Below are positions 22,561 to 35,390 of a DNA stretch of 64,000 bases, one piece after another. The translations under genes were made by a program, and so were the position numbers. The notes under the pieces were generated by a model that saw nothing but the letters and a program-made list of their open reading frames with translations, searched no databases and was not told the origin of the DNA. Position 1 is the stretch's first letter. Every line of letters starts with the position of its first letter. The DNA comes from Halichondria panicea. Taxonomy: Eukaryota; Porifera; Demospongiae; Suberitida; Halichondriidae. Location of the stretch: assembly GCF_963675165.1 (NCBI RefSeq), contig NC_087380.1, forward strand, positions 4,772,571 to 4,836,570, written 5' to 3'.

Positions 22561-22750
22561 TGGGCCGGTTTGGGGGGATTCCCCTAGGTTTTGGGGGATT
22601 CCCCTAACCTTCACTTATACCACCTGGTCATTTCCGGTGGAGGTGGGGGTTTCCGGTCCAGCACTTTAGCCAAAACTAACACTATCCTTTTGATAAGTGT
22701 GACTACGTCCTAGGCCTTAACGTTCTCTCAGGTGGACCGCAGCTTATTAA
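22561..22750 (+). repeat. Split direct repeat B2, right end of element
   Basis: Starts TGGGCCGGTTTGGGGGGATT and ends with the 28-bp terminal block. It is uninterrupted, so it serves as the empty-site reference both for the foldback element in B1 and for the inversion join. Confidence 0.9.
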
Positions 22751-23078
22751 CCAGGAACAATGGAACAGGGTCACTAAAGTAGGAGCTTGAATTATAGCTC
22801 CTGCTGCTGACTGGGATCCTACTCCATGCAGAACCTGGAGCTATACTTCTCTGAGACTCCAGGCTTCTTTACTGTGATCCTAATCCACAGTGCATATCAT
22901 CTATAGTAGTCTACCACTACCTGTTCTCAGCATGCCTCCAGTCTGGTTTAGTTTTATTGCTCCTGAGTTGCTGTGCAAGTCATACATGATAACAACATCA
23001 CTATATGCACTGCATTATATTTCTGGTTTCTTTATAATCAGCCGAGGGTTTGCACTTTAGTGCTCTAGTTTGTTTGTC
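22751..23078 (+). repeat. Repeat R1, copy 1, right part
   Basis: Resumes with CCAGGAACAATGG right after the retrotransposon. It is nearly identical to 23467-23800 and to the inverse of 62070-62390. Confidence 0.9.
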
Positions 23079-23084
23079 TGTTTG

Positions 23085-23800
23085 TCACGAGTATATCTAC
23101 TCACCTGGATGCCATAGCGCTGCGTTTGCAGCATAGGTAGCCTTCACATAACAATATCTTGGTTTAAATAGTGGCAGATTTTGATGTTAAAGCTTCTTTG
23201 TCGAGCAAAAGCTAAGAAGCTTAAATAAGCTTGTGACTAGGTCTGCTTACCTGGATGTTCTAGCACTGCGTTTACAGCATGAGTAGCCTCCACACAACAA
23301 GTTAGTACTTTTGATAGTGGCAGCTTTCGGTGTTAAAGCTTCTTTGTCTAATAAAAGCGAGCAAAATGTAGCTTGAACAGAACTTGCACATGTGTTACTT
23401 ATAACTGAAGTGATCCTGTACCAAGAACGATGGAACAGGGTCACTAAAGTAGAAAGCTGTATATACCAGGAACAATGGAACAGGGTCACTAAAGTAGAAG
23501 CTTAAATTATAGCTCCTGCTGCTGACTGGGATCCTACTCTATGCAGAACCTGGAGCCAGACTTCTCTGAGACTCCAGGCTTCTTTACTGTGATCCTAATC
23601 CACAGTGCATATATCTATAGTATCACTACCTGTTCTCAAATGTTTCAGCATGCCTCCAGTCTGGTTTAGTTTTATTGCTCCTGAATTGCTGTGCAAGTCA
23701 TACATGATAACAACATCACTATAATTATGGACTGCATTATATTTCTGGTTTCTTTATAATCATGTCACCAGCCGAGGGTTTGCACTTTAGCGCTCTAGTT
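23085..23800 (+). repeat. Repeat R1, copy 2 (uninterrupted)
   Basis: A second head-to-tail R1 unit of about 715 bp. At 23457-23480 GCTGTATATA is followed directly by CCAGGAACAATGG. This is the empty counterpart of the retrotransposon insertion site. Confidence 0.9.
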
Positions 23801-26800
23801 ATTAAAAGCTAATTGTTATTGTTATTGTTTTCAGCTTCAGGCTCGCTGTCACTGTCACTATCATCGTCAGCTCAGGGGTTGGTGAACTCTACTCTCACTC
23901 TCACTGTCCGTGAACAGCTCTGGTGTTGGGGATCTTTGGCGTGGCCTACTTCTTCTGGGGGGGGGGCCTTTCCTGAAGCCTTCGAAGAAGCCAGAAAATA
24001 TCCCGATGCCTTCTTGGCATATTGATTGATGAGCTGCATTGATTGATGAGCTGCAGATATTAGGTATACTAAATCATAACAGATCTTACCTGGAGTGAAA
24101 TATCTGGAGTGAAATATGGGTTGGGTTGGGCCCAGTTTCAAGGTGTCTAAATATAACCATACAACATGCATGACTCTGCCTTGGCCTGCCATCTTTATAA
24201 GCTCATTGTTAGACTAATTTATAATAATTAAGCCACTTTCAGGCTTATATTAAGTTCAATTATAGTTTGCCACATGTAGAAACCTAGCTATAGAGAGATG
24301 ACATTATGATTATTGATACACTATACTGTCAATTATGGAAAGTCCAGCGTCGGCAATCCAATATTTATTTAACCACATTACTATACTACTGCATGGTCTC
24401 AGTATAGCTATGGTTGATTAGTGTAACCAAGTGTACAAGGTGTTATAAGCACATGGCTCAGGCAAAGATCGCACATGGTTGGAATCGTCAATAAAGAGAC
24501 TGCTGAATAAAACAATAATTATGGACAAACAGGTGAGTTTATTATTAGTTATGAGGTTTATTATTTCCAAATTAGGTGGAGTACGAAACGTGCAAGTAGT
24601 TCCAGTGAACGTGCTAACATTTAAAATAGAACACGGACAACTTTTTTATTTAGTGTTACTTTCGGACTATTGCAAAGTTTCTACGCTTACAATATACCCT
24701 GAAACAATAATATTTTATAATAATTATTATGTAACGCAAGGCATGAGCAATTAAGCCAACAGGCCAACAGACTAGAACTTCAATGAAAAATTCTCAATGA
24801 AGCATACTATAGTTCAGCATACTATAGTTTAAACAATTTGATTTGTCATTATTCACAAAAATAGTAGTTGCAAACTATACTTGTGTGGAATATAATGATT
24901 TGAGTGGAATAATTTCAAGTGTATGACACTTCAAGGGACGCACAATGTGTGTTCATCGAAATCGGTGGTTGTAAAGGGTTGTACCTGTAAAGGGTTGTAC
25001 CTGGAAGTATATGTGTGAAGAGGCGATATGTGTGAAGAGGCGACAACAAAAATTTCGACTAGTTTTCCGAACACTGGAAAATTATCGTCTTTATCCAAAA
25101 CCAGCGCACACGAGAGACGGTACATAGTGCCAGTAATTTCCACCCACTTGACCCTGAAGCAAGACAATACTTCATCAAGCTGTGAACATAATGAATGCTT
25201 AACACTCACTTTGAAATAGTAGCACCGTTTGCTAGGTCTACAACTTTGGGAGCATCCACCGGGCAGTTGCATATGCAAATAATTATTTACTATAGATAAT
25301 ACAGTGTTCAGTTACAATGTACGCTCTATATACTTACCTAGACCAAGAGTCACTGAGAATACTGACCCAAGTCTTTGGTAGCAATTCAGTTTTTGGTGTA
25401 TAATGCTAATATTGTGTGTCAACGCTTTGAAATATGAGCATTGTCCAAATCTGTCTGAGTGGGCCAAACCTAATAACAGAATAAAGATTGAGGAAGCTTC
25501 GACCAACTGCATTAACCAAGGTGAGTTCTATGTCATTGCATGCATGCACTTCTGCTATAGGCATGCAGTGGTTCGTCAAGTATAAGAACTCCTCAAGTAC
25601 AAAAACTCCTGCAAATAACACCACCTTGGCGCCTCCAAAAGACCGTTTATTATACCAACAGCGTTTTCTACAATTTCTACAAACACTGAGTCAGCCATTC
25701 AGACAGGAATCCTCACCAAAAGGACCAGGATAGAAATTGTTCAATCAGTGGCTACTGGGCAATACGTTGCTTACGGTTCTTCTAAATGTGTAAGTGTATA
25801 ATTAAGTGAAACGTAATAGATAACATAATAATTATCTACTGCTGCTAATATCATATACACATAACATAGTCTGTGTCAAAAGCCAAACTTGATAAATATG
25901 AAGTCAATGGAATACGTAGCAAAAAGTGACCACCTGATTGGAAGTCAAACTGGATAAATATGAGGTAACAGCAAAATACCGACATTACCTAAATAGCGTC
26001 GATCCGCCAACCATGCTCCAAGCAAGAGAAGTCTAGAAAAGTAGAGTAAGTGTGTGACAACTCCAAACTGCAATGCACACTGAACTTCCTGTACAAAACC
26101 TTAAAAACTGCTGTACTTCTCTGTTCAGCTGGCTTCCTTTAAGCTGTATGAAGGACAGAGACACTTTCTGTAGGCTCCATACAAGTGAGGGATCTTTTAT
26201 AAGACTGATACATTACACAGATAATAAGTACAAGCTTATAACAAGACATGAGAGCTTACCATTCGAGCGACGGGAGTCTTTATTTCTTCGAAGATCCTTC
26301 CTAGGTGCAGGCTACATAGCTATACTAGCTAGCTAGAGAGTGCTAGAACGCCTAGCCTTCATCTAACTAACTTGTCTTCTCCAGAACATCGAAGTGCCCG
26401 GAAGGCAATAATTGAACTTCAATTATTCATGACGTTTGAGCGTCATTTACTATACCTTCGTAGCGTAACATATCTCCGGATGGAAAATAGCTAGGAGGCC
26501 GATCTTGGTATCATTTTGAAGCTTAGAGAACGCTTTATCCGATTCAACAATAAAAATAAACTCGGGTATACCGGGGTGTTTTCCTAGGCCCTGTCAATTA
26601 TGACAATATTAAAAATGTACAATTTATAATTGAGGTCCTCTGAGAGTCTGGTGTATATACTGAGCTTTGATTACCAGTTCTTACGAGAGATAGGGGGATG
26701 GGTAAAACCACATAAATACTTCTGGACATTCCCCCTTGACTGTATTCATATACTGATGTATGATGTAAAACACATTTTTGATAATTCCAAAATTTCTAGT

Positions 26801-28309
26801 CACATTGTATACACACTACACAGGTACTACAGTTTAATGGTGGTTGTAGGTTCCATACTAATAGTGGTTTGAATATGAGGAATGAAGTCCAAGAAGTCTT
26901 TAACAAGAAGTCTTTAACAATATCTTTGTTAGTTCAATGGTCGATGAATGGTCGATGAGCCAGGTGATCAGGTCCTGGGAAGTCCTTGCACTCAAACATT
27001 ACACTCCAAACACAATGAACTTTGTCAGCAACGTACCGAATCGTACTTGGTCAAACTTATGCATAAATGAGGTTGAACGCTATACCAACTTACACTGTTC
27101 AGTTCAAATGAAGTCATTTGAATAACACCTTGAGCCATGCTTAAACGCTTGCAGCTGTACGCGCTATATTCAAAAATATAACACGTAGCCTCCCAAATCT
27201 TGTTGATGGACCACACCAATTTATTAAGGTACATTTACGGTACAGTATCACATTAATGTACGCAAGTTAATGTACACAAGTGATTCATACCTGATTCATA
27301 CCTAAAAGGGCACACACAATGATAATATTCTATAATACTAATATAGATCTACTTAAACATAGCACAAACACTCTTAAACAGTTGTTTTAAACAGTTGTTT
27401 GGACACTAAAGTTATCTGAACAGATTGCATTTTTTGGACAAATTTTTTGGACAAATTAATTTTTGTGCCATTGCAGAGAAAATAGACAGTATAGCTCGCT
27501 TGTCCAGAGAATGTGCTTATAATTATATATATCATTATGTAGCTAAGGAACAGATCTATCTTATTTTACTCAAATTTTCAAAATTTTCTGACATCACTAC
27601 TGAGAGGGACCAAGATAGAGAGTCATCTTCGCTGGAAAATTGAGTTCATGATGGACTGCAAACTTGATAAGTAGCTAGCTAGCTAGCTGTTATAAATTAT
27701 GCAGCCACGTGTGCGTTCTGAATAATGCACATCAAACTAATGAAGCCACGTGGTGCACGTGTGCATTCTAAATATTGCACACTGTGCATTATTTAGTAAC
27801 ACTATAGGAGTGATGGATCAACCCTCTTACGCTATAAGAAGTTAGCAAGCAATAAGTTAGCACTTTAATAAATAATTAGGCCATGCAAATAATTATATAA
27901 AGTGTGTGTGTATAGTTTAATAATAATGCTAATAATTAATAATTGCAGTGCCATAATTGCAGTGCCAAACCCGTTGCAAGACATCTGCCACCCGCATCTT
28001 CACCAGCACCCCCATCTTCACCAACACCCCTTTCTTCCAACACCCCCTTCTTCACCGGCCCTGCCCTATCTTCACCACTCTACACCCTCGTCTTCACCAC
28101 CAACACATTCAAAACTTATGTATCCAGGTGCAGCACTTCTAACTCTACTGATATTCATCTCCCCCGAGCAAAACCTAATACCTGTTCGAAAGACAAACTC
28201 CTGTTCACAGCCATAAGAAAATCTGCATGACTTGTGACGCGAACAAGGAAGAGTGGAGTGTACCTGTGAAAATCCCACTGCCGACTTAGAGGCAGTATTA
28301 TCAGTATTA

Positions 28310-28310
<1 letters not shown>
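23801..28310. other. No gene recognised
   Basis: Several 60-115-codon ORFs occur on both strands, often overlapping, with no recognisable domain. Short duplications are common: TGTAAAGGGTTGTACCTG near 24975, GATATGTGTGAAGAGGCGA near 25015 and AAGAAGTCTTTAACAA near 26890. Positions 27980-28060 are a C-rich degenerate repeat of CTTCACCAACACCCC. Confidence 0.4.
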
Positions 28311-28347
<37 letters not shown>

Positions 28348-28454
28348 CGTGTGTGAGGTGTATGCGTGTGTGAGTGTGTGAGTGTGTGTGTGTGTGTGTT
28401 TGTGCGTGTCTGTGTCTGTGTCTGCGTGTGCGTGTGTTGTGTGTCTGTGTCTGC

Positions 28455-28489
<35 letters not shown>

Positions 28490-28520
28490 CGCGTTGTGTG
28501 TGTGCGCGTGATGCGTGTGC
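28311..28520 (+). repeat. (GT)n microsatellite, interrupted
   Basis: About 210 bp of GT/GC dinucleotide repeats broken by TCTGTGTCTGCG and ATGCG words. The long apparent ORFs on both strands here are by-products of the repeat. Confidence 0.95.
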
Positions 28521-29850
28521 AACAACCCTTAATGGCATAATTATCCTGCAGATAACCTCATCAACTGCCTGAACTATCAACTGACGACGAAAACTTGAGT
28601 GATGTTTGGGATGGGCTGTATTACGTGAGGGGGTAATTTCAGGTAAATTCTCTGGTGGGGATTGTCTTGCCCTTTCGATGTCTACTGATGGTGTCCCTAT
28701 CTTTAAGTCGTAAACTGTCAGCCAGTGTTCCCAGCTATAATTAGAACAAAATTATGCTGAAAATGTGTTGGATAGGTCCCTCAAAGCCGAACATGAAACG
28801 CCTCTTACAACGTACTACACGTTTTAAAGCGTTTGATTTACCTGCAGCTCAATGCCACCTCTGAGATCGCACACTGAAGTCGTTAGTAATGCTACAGAAG
28901 CTGAAGCTGGTCAGAAACAGTTAATGGCATTTTGGGGATATCTCCGCTCACATCTATGGTCGATTCTGCAGACTAAGTCTTGGTTTAATTCTGCTAACCA
29001 CAAAGAACCATACTACCTTGGACGTAAGAGTGCTGATATAGAAGTGCTGATATAGACAATGAACTTCTAAAACAAACTCCCCCTCATGCCGCCCCCCCCC
29101 CAGGTCAATTCAACACCTTGCGTACTGGAAAGCGTCAGAACTACGCACATGGCTTTTGTATTACTCTCTACCTCTGCTACCTGCCATCACTTTTCTGGGT
29201 GTGTGCGATTCACATTATGTTGGGGGGATAACACTGCTCATAGATTTTTGTGTCTTACTTCCAGAACTATGTGCCAATACACATCATCTTGGGCGGCCTC
29301 TGAAAATAAGAATGCACACTTAAAGCATCTATTTCATGGCAAGTCACAGATCGCTAATCAGCAATGTCGATGTGAGTTACACACTACAATTAACTTCTGT
29401 TAGCAATCCACAAAGAAAAAATATGAGTGAATACATTGTTGGAAGAATAGTAGCTAATCATGCCGCACTGGTACCGTACAAGTTTTCTTCAGGCTCTTTA
29501 AAAATAGTGTAATCTTTCAGTACTCACGTGCTTTAACAGGAAAACAAAGAAATACGCACTGTTGTAATGGAGCTGAAGAATTTGGGTGAGATTGAGATTG
29601 AACTGTTTATATATGGAACTGAACCTTGTGCCCTAATACGAAAAAACATCATCAACACTACTACACATGACTGGTAATCCGATACTTTCCACGTACATGC
29701 AGGCGGACTTACTTAACAATTATATTGTACCAGTTGACGTATCCACTTCTCTTTGAGTAACATTTTGTCTAAAGCTGTAACTTTTGTATCTATCTCAATC
29801 TAATTATATAGTTTTATTTATAATTATTATGTTGTTGTTAAAATCAGCCT
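28521..29850. other. No gene recognised
   Basis: Plus-strand ORFs at 28852-29055 and 29086-29403 have no recognisable motif or splice context. Confidence 0.4.
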
Positions 29851-29854
29851 TCAC

Positions 29855-30125
29855 TTAACCCTACGATACACACGCATGACATTACACACTCGTCATATCC
29901 ATGAAGGAGTCGACAAGAAAGGGAACACTTGAAGTAACCTTACGTTTACACGCATAATAAGAGCCTTGCCTGAACACTTGAATCATAATAAGAACCTTGC
30001 CTGAGCACCCTTACGTTACACACTTGTCATATCCATGAAAGGAATTGAGTCTTGCCTGAACCCTTGACGTAACCTTACGTTACATACTTGTCATATCCAT
30101 GAAAGGAATTGACAAGAATCATGTT
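29855..30125 (+). repeat. Imperfect tandem repeats
   Basis: CTTGTCATATCCATGAAAGG and its variants appear three times, alternating with CTTGCCTGAACACTTGA and CCTTACGTTACAC words. This gives a degenerate array of about 80-bp units. Confidence 0.7.
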
Positions 30126-30415
30126 AAGAGTCGATTCTAACACACTGTCCTTTTATACACTCCTGAACACTTCCTGTTTGTCAGGTTCTAAAACTGGTTT
30201 GACGGGATCTTACAGGGCAGGAGAGAGGGATTAACACCTTGGGTGTACAGTCGTATACTATTGCACAACATACCAAATAAGTAAATGTAGTCTATTTAAC
30301 ACTATAACAGCTATAATCAAGCTAAATCAAGCTAAGGCAAGAATCCTTGCCTGGCATACATGAACACAAAAGTAACCCTTATACAATAACGAACAAAAGC
30401 ACAAACAATAACCAA

Positions 30416-31172
30416 CTAAGAAACATAGTCTTTCACACTCCTACCCACCTCTCCTGCAATAAACTTGTTTATTGTCGGTGACGGCCCTCGGGAAAGAGCG
30501 TCTGCATTCCCTTGTCGATATTTCACTGTGTATTGGTACGGTTGCAGGAACAAGCTCCTCATGTCAATCTCGCATTGTTCTCTTTGACTCTGGCTCAAGT
30601 AGGGTTTATTCCGTTTTGACTCTTCAAACAAACAAATCGTCATCGAATTCACTACCAACCAATTGCGTTTCAGCTGTCGTCTCAACGTCATCCACCATTT
30701 TGGTACTTACTCCACTCTCTTTTTCTTTTTGGAGTTGCATAGCATCTTCGGCTTCCTCCTGTCTGTCGCACCACATACACTGCTTCCACGCCAGCTGTAT
30801 GTCTGATACTTGGGTTTTCCTGCAACAGTCCACGCAAATTTGGAACATCCGTTCCCAGCAACACTGATGTAGGCAATGTTTCGGACACTGCTGCCACAAC
30901 TGTCAGGGGCCTATTATCCAGTTTCATTTCCACTTCAGCCAAGGGGTATCACCGTCTCCACAAAATAACCGCGCCCCTGACCGAGGCAATTCTACGGCAA
31001 GACTCAGCAGAGATAATAGACCACCAGCTGAAGGCAAAATTGGAGGTGCACACTCAGAGAAGAGAACATTCCAAACAGTAACACCTGAATGAATCCCTAC
31101 CCTTGCCCAAGAGAAAGGGGCCTCATCTTCGCTGCCCATAGAAGAATACAGCTTTGCGCTACAAGGGAGCAT
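30416..31172 (-). pseudogene. Ty3/gypsy pol fragments (protease and RNase H tail)
   Basis: On the minus strand, 30942-30688 encodes LTVVAAVSETLPTSVLLGTD, typical of the C-terminal part of a gypsy-type aspartic protease. 30691-30416 encodes YQYTVKYRQGNADALSRGP, the end of a Ty3/gypsy RNase H domain. The whole RT between them is missing, so this is an internally deleted relic with frame breaks. No LTRs were identified. Confidence 0.65.
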
Positions 31173-31189
31173 TCCATGATGCTCTAGCT

Positions 31190-31345
31190 CTTAGGTACAA
31201 CTGGCAGCCCATCCGCACCCCGCGGTACAACGTTGCAGGAGACGTAGATGTACAATGAACCACGTACGTTTATAGCCAAAACACGTAACGTTGCAGGAAG
31301 ACGTACCGGTATAATGAAACACGTACGTTTATAGTACGTTTTGTG
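31190..31345 (+). repeat. ~60-bp imperfect tandem duplication
   Basis: GTAACGTTGCAGGAAGACGT/CAACGTTGCAGGAGACGTA plus ACACGTACGTTTATAG-type words recur two to three times. Confidence 0.6.
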
Positions 31346-31589
31346 CTTTGAACCACACGGCTTGCCATACAACAAGTACAAACAAACTCAATTAGCAATA
31401 GGTTGTGTGTGTGTGAAACGTAGGGGATTCCAGAGACGGGTCCCCCACTCTTTTTAATTAGCCTATGGTCTAAGGTAGTAGCATGACAGAGTAATGACTG
31501 CACGAGTGACATATATAATTATTAATACAATATGTGTTATAATGAGCAACCTAGGCTGGCGTTCAGACCCTTAGGGTGTGTATCCAGAA

Positions 31590-32960
31590 CAGCGTTTTAA
31601 TTCAGTCGTCAGTGTCGATGGCTTGTACAGATAAGTTATGGTCTGGGAAGTTAAAGTGAACGCAGATGTAGATGGTTCGATTATTATTGATGTTGGATCT
31701 GTGTCGGCACATTGTAGTGTATCCGACATATTGTTTTTTACATTTGGTGCAGAAGTACTGCGGAAGTAGTTTTCAGGCTGGCATGTGCTGCTGTTACAAG
31801 TAGAGCCGGCCGGCTGATATGTGAGTGGTGGAGTCTGAGGTGCCGTTTTCGATGGTCATGATGATGTCCATGAACTGTTCGTCTGTGGGGAATATGCTGG
31901 ATCTGATGAGCTCCTGGCCGATGCAATGAATCTCTTGATATGTTGGTATCTTGTAGAACGATGGCTTCGAGGTAAGCAGGCACTTGAAAACTGGCTTAGA
32001 GATATTGACTGTGTTGGTTCTTTAAGATAGGTCAGTGCTAGGCGGATGGATAGGGAAATTGGTGAGGAGTTTGTTCTTATATTTTATTAGGACTGATGGG
32101 GGGTGGTATTGGTAGAGGTTTTTGGGCTTTTGGAGGCCTGTTATTGGGAATGTGGGGCCTTTGAAGATGGTAAGTAGTCTGTTGATGATGACGTGAAGTG
32201 TAGCGTAAAGATGGATGGGAGCTGTTGACTTGAGAGTGTTGCCAGATTAAGAAAATTAATGTTATCAATGTATCTCTTCATGAGAAGGGGTTGCTTCGCT
32301 TGTGTTTGTACGAATCGATGGTGGATTGCTATTGAGTTCCTTTAGGAATGTTATAGGGCCGAAGTTGAAATAATCAAAGTTAACATTTGTGTGTAGGAGT
32401 TTTATAATAAGGTTCGGATCGAATAGTAAAAGTTCGTTTTTGGTAAACATTTCTTGATATTGATGGAAGGATATAAACTTTCGACATCTATGGTAACCAA
32501 AATGGGGATTGGATTGCAGGACGTGGTCAATAAAGTGTGCTGATGGGGAGAGTTGAGAGTTTGAGTGAGAGACAATGGGACGAATTGGAGGTTCTTGTGT
32601 ACTTTTGGGATCCCATAAAATCTTGGGTCTGGTGACAGGAGGTTCTTATGTACTCTTAGATGTTCACTCAGAAGAGTCTCTTTTTGTATTGCTGCGGCTG
32701 GGAAGGATTTTGTTTGTCGATAGGGTTGGCTAGGTGGAGGTGACCTAAACCTAGGCCGCTGGTTTTATCTGATCAGGTTCTGCTAATATTGCAGGGAGCT
32801 GTTTTTGTCGTATCTATATAGATTGGTTCCCCGAGTGTATCTGTGGTGTATGCTTGTTTGGGGAGGAAGTGCAGTTTGCGTGTTCATGGAGTCTGTGGAT
32901 AACTTTTTTTATGTGTGGTTTTCTCGTTGCATGTACATAAATAGGCTGTGCAAATTTGGT
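31590..32960 (-). pseudogene. Penelope-like retroelement remnant
   Basis: Read from right to left across shifting frames, the minus strand gives FYGIPKVHK with RPIVS-like sequence near 32610-32560. Next comes VTIDVESLYPSI near 32490 (first catalytic Asp region), then KRYIDNINF near 32270 (the Y-I-D-D box with its last Asp changed to Asn). Near 31750-31600 is CTKCKKQYVGYTT followed by HRSNINNN and VHFNFPDHN. That last block resembles the C-terminal GIY-YIG endonuclease of Penelope-like elements. Frameshifts and stops are numerous. A relative with the same domain order cannot be excluded without a search. Confidence 0.6.
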
Positions 32961-33099
32961 GTAGTAGCTGTGTGGTTATAGGTGTCGTAGGGAGAGGAGA
33001 GAAGGAGAGTCCTTTGGTCAGTAGAGCGAGTCCGAGTAGAGCGAGTCCGTAAGGTCAATTGAACTTAAGTTGTGTATACTTAGGTCAGTGCTGTATGGG

Positions 33100-35390
33100 C
33101 TGATTTTCCGTGGTTTTAGGTTTCTTGACAGGTGGCAGTTGGGTTGACGAGACAGGTTTGCGTTTGCGTTTTCGGGGGTTGGTAACTTTTTCGAAGTTTT
33201 TTTTTTTGTTGGATAGTTCTGGTCTGGGGGTGGTGGCTTGAGTATTTATGATTGGAGCAGGCTACAATTGTTGAGATTTAAATACCAGATGATAGAGCAA
33301 AGAATTGCCTACGCATTGATACGCTTAGTTTGCACATACCTCTTTTCATGCCTGAGTTATGCGCGTCGGAAACTCAAAGTTCTGAAATAGCGGTATTGAG
33401 AAACGCCCACTTAAAGATTGCTAAATTGGGAAAAGTAAGGTAATGGCGGTCTGCTTAGACAAAGCGCTTTGGTGGAACGCGTTGGATTCAGAGCATCAGA
33501 TTTTACAGAGAGGTAGTAGAAACACTGTAGATAACTATAAGCTAAGAAAAATTATTATGAGATTATGCACTGCAGTCTATAAATCTGGCTATTGTCCTTT
33601 TTCCCAGAGCCTGTCACATATGCTGTCCTGTATGTCTTTGCCTTCTGGTGAACTATGGATGCTGTGTTGTAGTTAGTATAGTTGAGTATAGTTGGGTAGT
33701 TAGTAGGTATGTAATTAATTATTGAATAATAATACGGGTATGTGGGCGGTTATATAGTTGAGTAATACATGTATGTTAAGTGAAGAAGTATAGGTATGTA
33801 GTACGTATACAGTAGGTTAGTGAGTCGGTAGGTGGGTAATAAGTTAAGTGATACTCATTTAAGGCTACTAATCCTAGAAGATTGGGTTTATTTTATTATG
33901 TACGATATCTAGAGTATAGAGGCTTGCCGCCACTGGGTCGACGGCTGGAGCATCAGAGCCCAACGGCCTGCCTGATCAACAATGGGGTAACCACCACCGC
34001 ATGTAGGGTGTGTGTGCCGGAGGAACAACCACAGGCCCTAACTCAATGTAGAGCAACATTTAAGTTGAACAGATACAATACAAGCTAAGTATAATTATGA
34101 AACAGATATAAAACAGGGAACTATAAAAAAAAATCGTTCTGTTGCGAATACTACGTACAGGTAAAAAAAATAAAACCGCAGATCAATCGAGCCAATCGTT
34201 TTCTTATTCGTTGTCGTTTTCTTATTCGTTTTTCTTATTCATTTGAATATCCCGCTGAGTATAAAAAAGAGAGACTATCTGGTTCTGTCAGTGACACACT
34301 AACTCTTAAGTTCTGATTACATTGCTGTTTACACCTTACACCTTCCCTTACTCTTCAACGGAAAGGTTTTTGATTCAGTTGTAACTAAAAGGTCGAAGAT
34401 TATATGGTCATCCTCCATTACTCTATTCCAGATCCACTACCTACATGCCAGACTCCTGTTTAATCAAGCTAGCTAGGAGAAATCTTAGTAGAGGTGCAGT
34501 TGTTTGTACAGTCATTTCCTTGATGACCAGTAGCTATCTGCTGACTAGACACAAAAATAGCGCCGACTCAGCACATTTCTAGCTCAACTCCCTTCCAACC
34601 TCCTCTGGTATACTTATGCACTTATGCATGTTGTTTAATGAGTGCGCATGTAATTTTATAGTACAATTCAGATGTTTGAAGTATTTTTCCAGCTCTGCTT
34701 TCTTCATTGTAAATTGATTTTTCTTTTAGCTTCCAGCATAATTATCTGGTGGTGTCGATTAACTTAGTCGTTGACAGTTTTCGTTGCAATTATCCGCCTT
34801 TTCAGCTAACACTTCACTTTCAATTGGGAACGATACAATCACACAATCACACAATTAATTTGGGTATCCATCTCACGGTTGGGGTAACTCACTATTACTA
34901 ATGCTGCACTGACAAGCTGGAGATACAATTAGCTTGGCAGCTTGGCATGTGTTTTTGGCTATAGCTTATAATTATTAGCGATGGCTGATTCAAGCAAGAA
35001 CTTCTAGCAAAGAGAGTTAGTACAAATGAAAAAGTATACTATTGTAGTACATGCTCCTCAAAAATCAGTAATACCAGAATAAATACAACCACCCCCAAGG
35101 TGTTCGATATGGTTATACAAGTTAAACCTGAGGAGTAGCTTCCTATATGCTCCCCTCTGAGACTCAACAAGGCCATAGGCGGCTGGTACCTACAGCGTGT
35201 GCATAGCTCGATCCAACACAAACATTTTTATAACATTAGCAGTAGCCACGAGTCCTTAGCTTTGCCATTTTGAAACAAAAGGCTCACCATAGTATGCAGT
35301 CTACACTAAGACTCCGTATTATACACTTCATTTGTCAATTTATATGGGCCCTTATGGGAGTTAATGATATTCATAGTTCGCGGTAGCAAA
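33100..35390. other. No gene recognised
   Basis: ORFs at 33443-33676 and 33882-34088 on the plus strand lack motifs. 33690-33870 is rich in GTAGGTA/GTTAGT words. Confidence 0.4.

Larger units (their letters stand above)
16335..22750 (+). mobile_element. DIRS-order tyrosine-recombinase retrotransposon, internally inverted
   Basis: A 6.4-kb element sits cleanly in repeat R1 with no target-site duplication, as expected for YR-mediated insertion. Its order is A1 (16335-16459), gag, 5' half of RT, an inverted segment (18934-22339), the last 28 bp of B1 (22340-22367), A2 (22368-22492), 68 bp, and B2 (22561-22750). The inverted segment holds, on the minus strand, the RT 3' half, RNase H, YR and the body of B1. 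If that segment is read in the other orientation, the layout becomes A1-ORFs-B1-A2-B2. These are the split direct repeats of PAT/Ngaro-type YR elements, as opposed to the inverted termini of classical DIRS1. A copies differ at one base in 125; B copies differ at about three in 190. The insertion is therefore probably recent. Confidence 0.9.

Noticed and set aside
18934-22722. Interpretation as one large TIR transposon with ends CGTTAAGGCCTAGGACG inserted in the RT
   Set aside because: The inverted ends are simply B1 (inverted) and B2 of the same retrotransposon. The interior carries the missing half of the same RT gene, so inversion explains the data better than insertion.
23872-24192. Minus-strand 106-codon ORF with a possible donor CCAG|GTAAGATC
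   Set aside because: One splice-like site and a duplicated ATCAATCAAT word are not enough. No protein motif and no second exon were recognised.
27902-28230. Proline/threonine-rich ORFs in three frames
   Set aside because: Produced by a C-rich degenerate tandem repeat that is open in all frames.
28155-28580. Long ORFs on both strands over the GT repeat
   Set aside because: They are the translation of a dinucleotide microsatellite (His/Thr on one strand, Cys/Val on the other) with no coding context.
32077-32450. Short minus-strand ORFs as separate genes
   Set aside because: They are frame-shifted pieces of the Penelope-like remnant.
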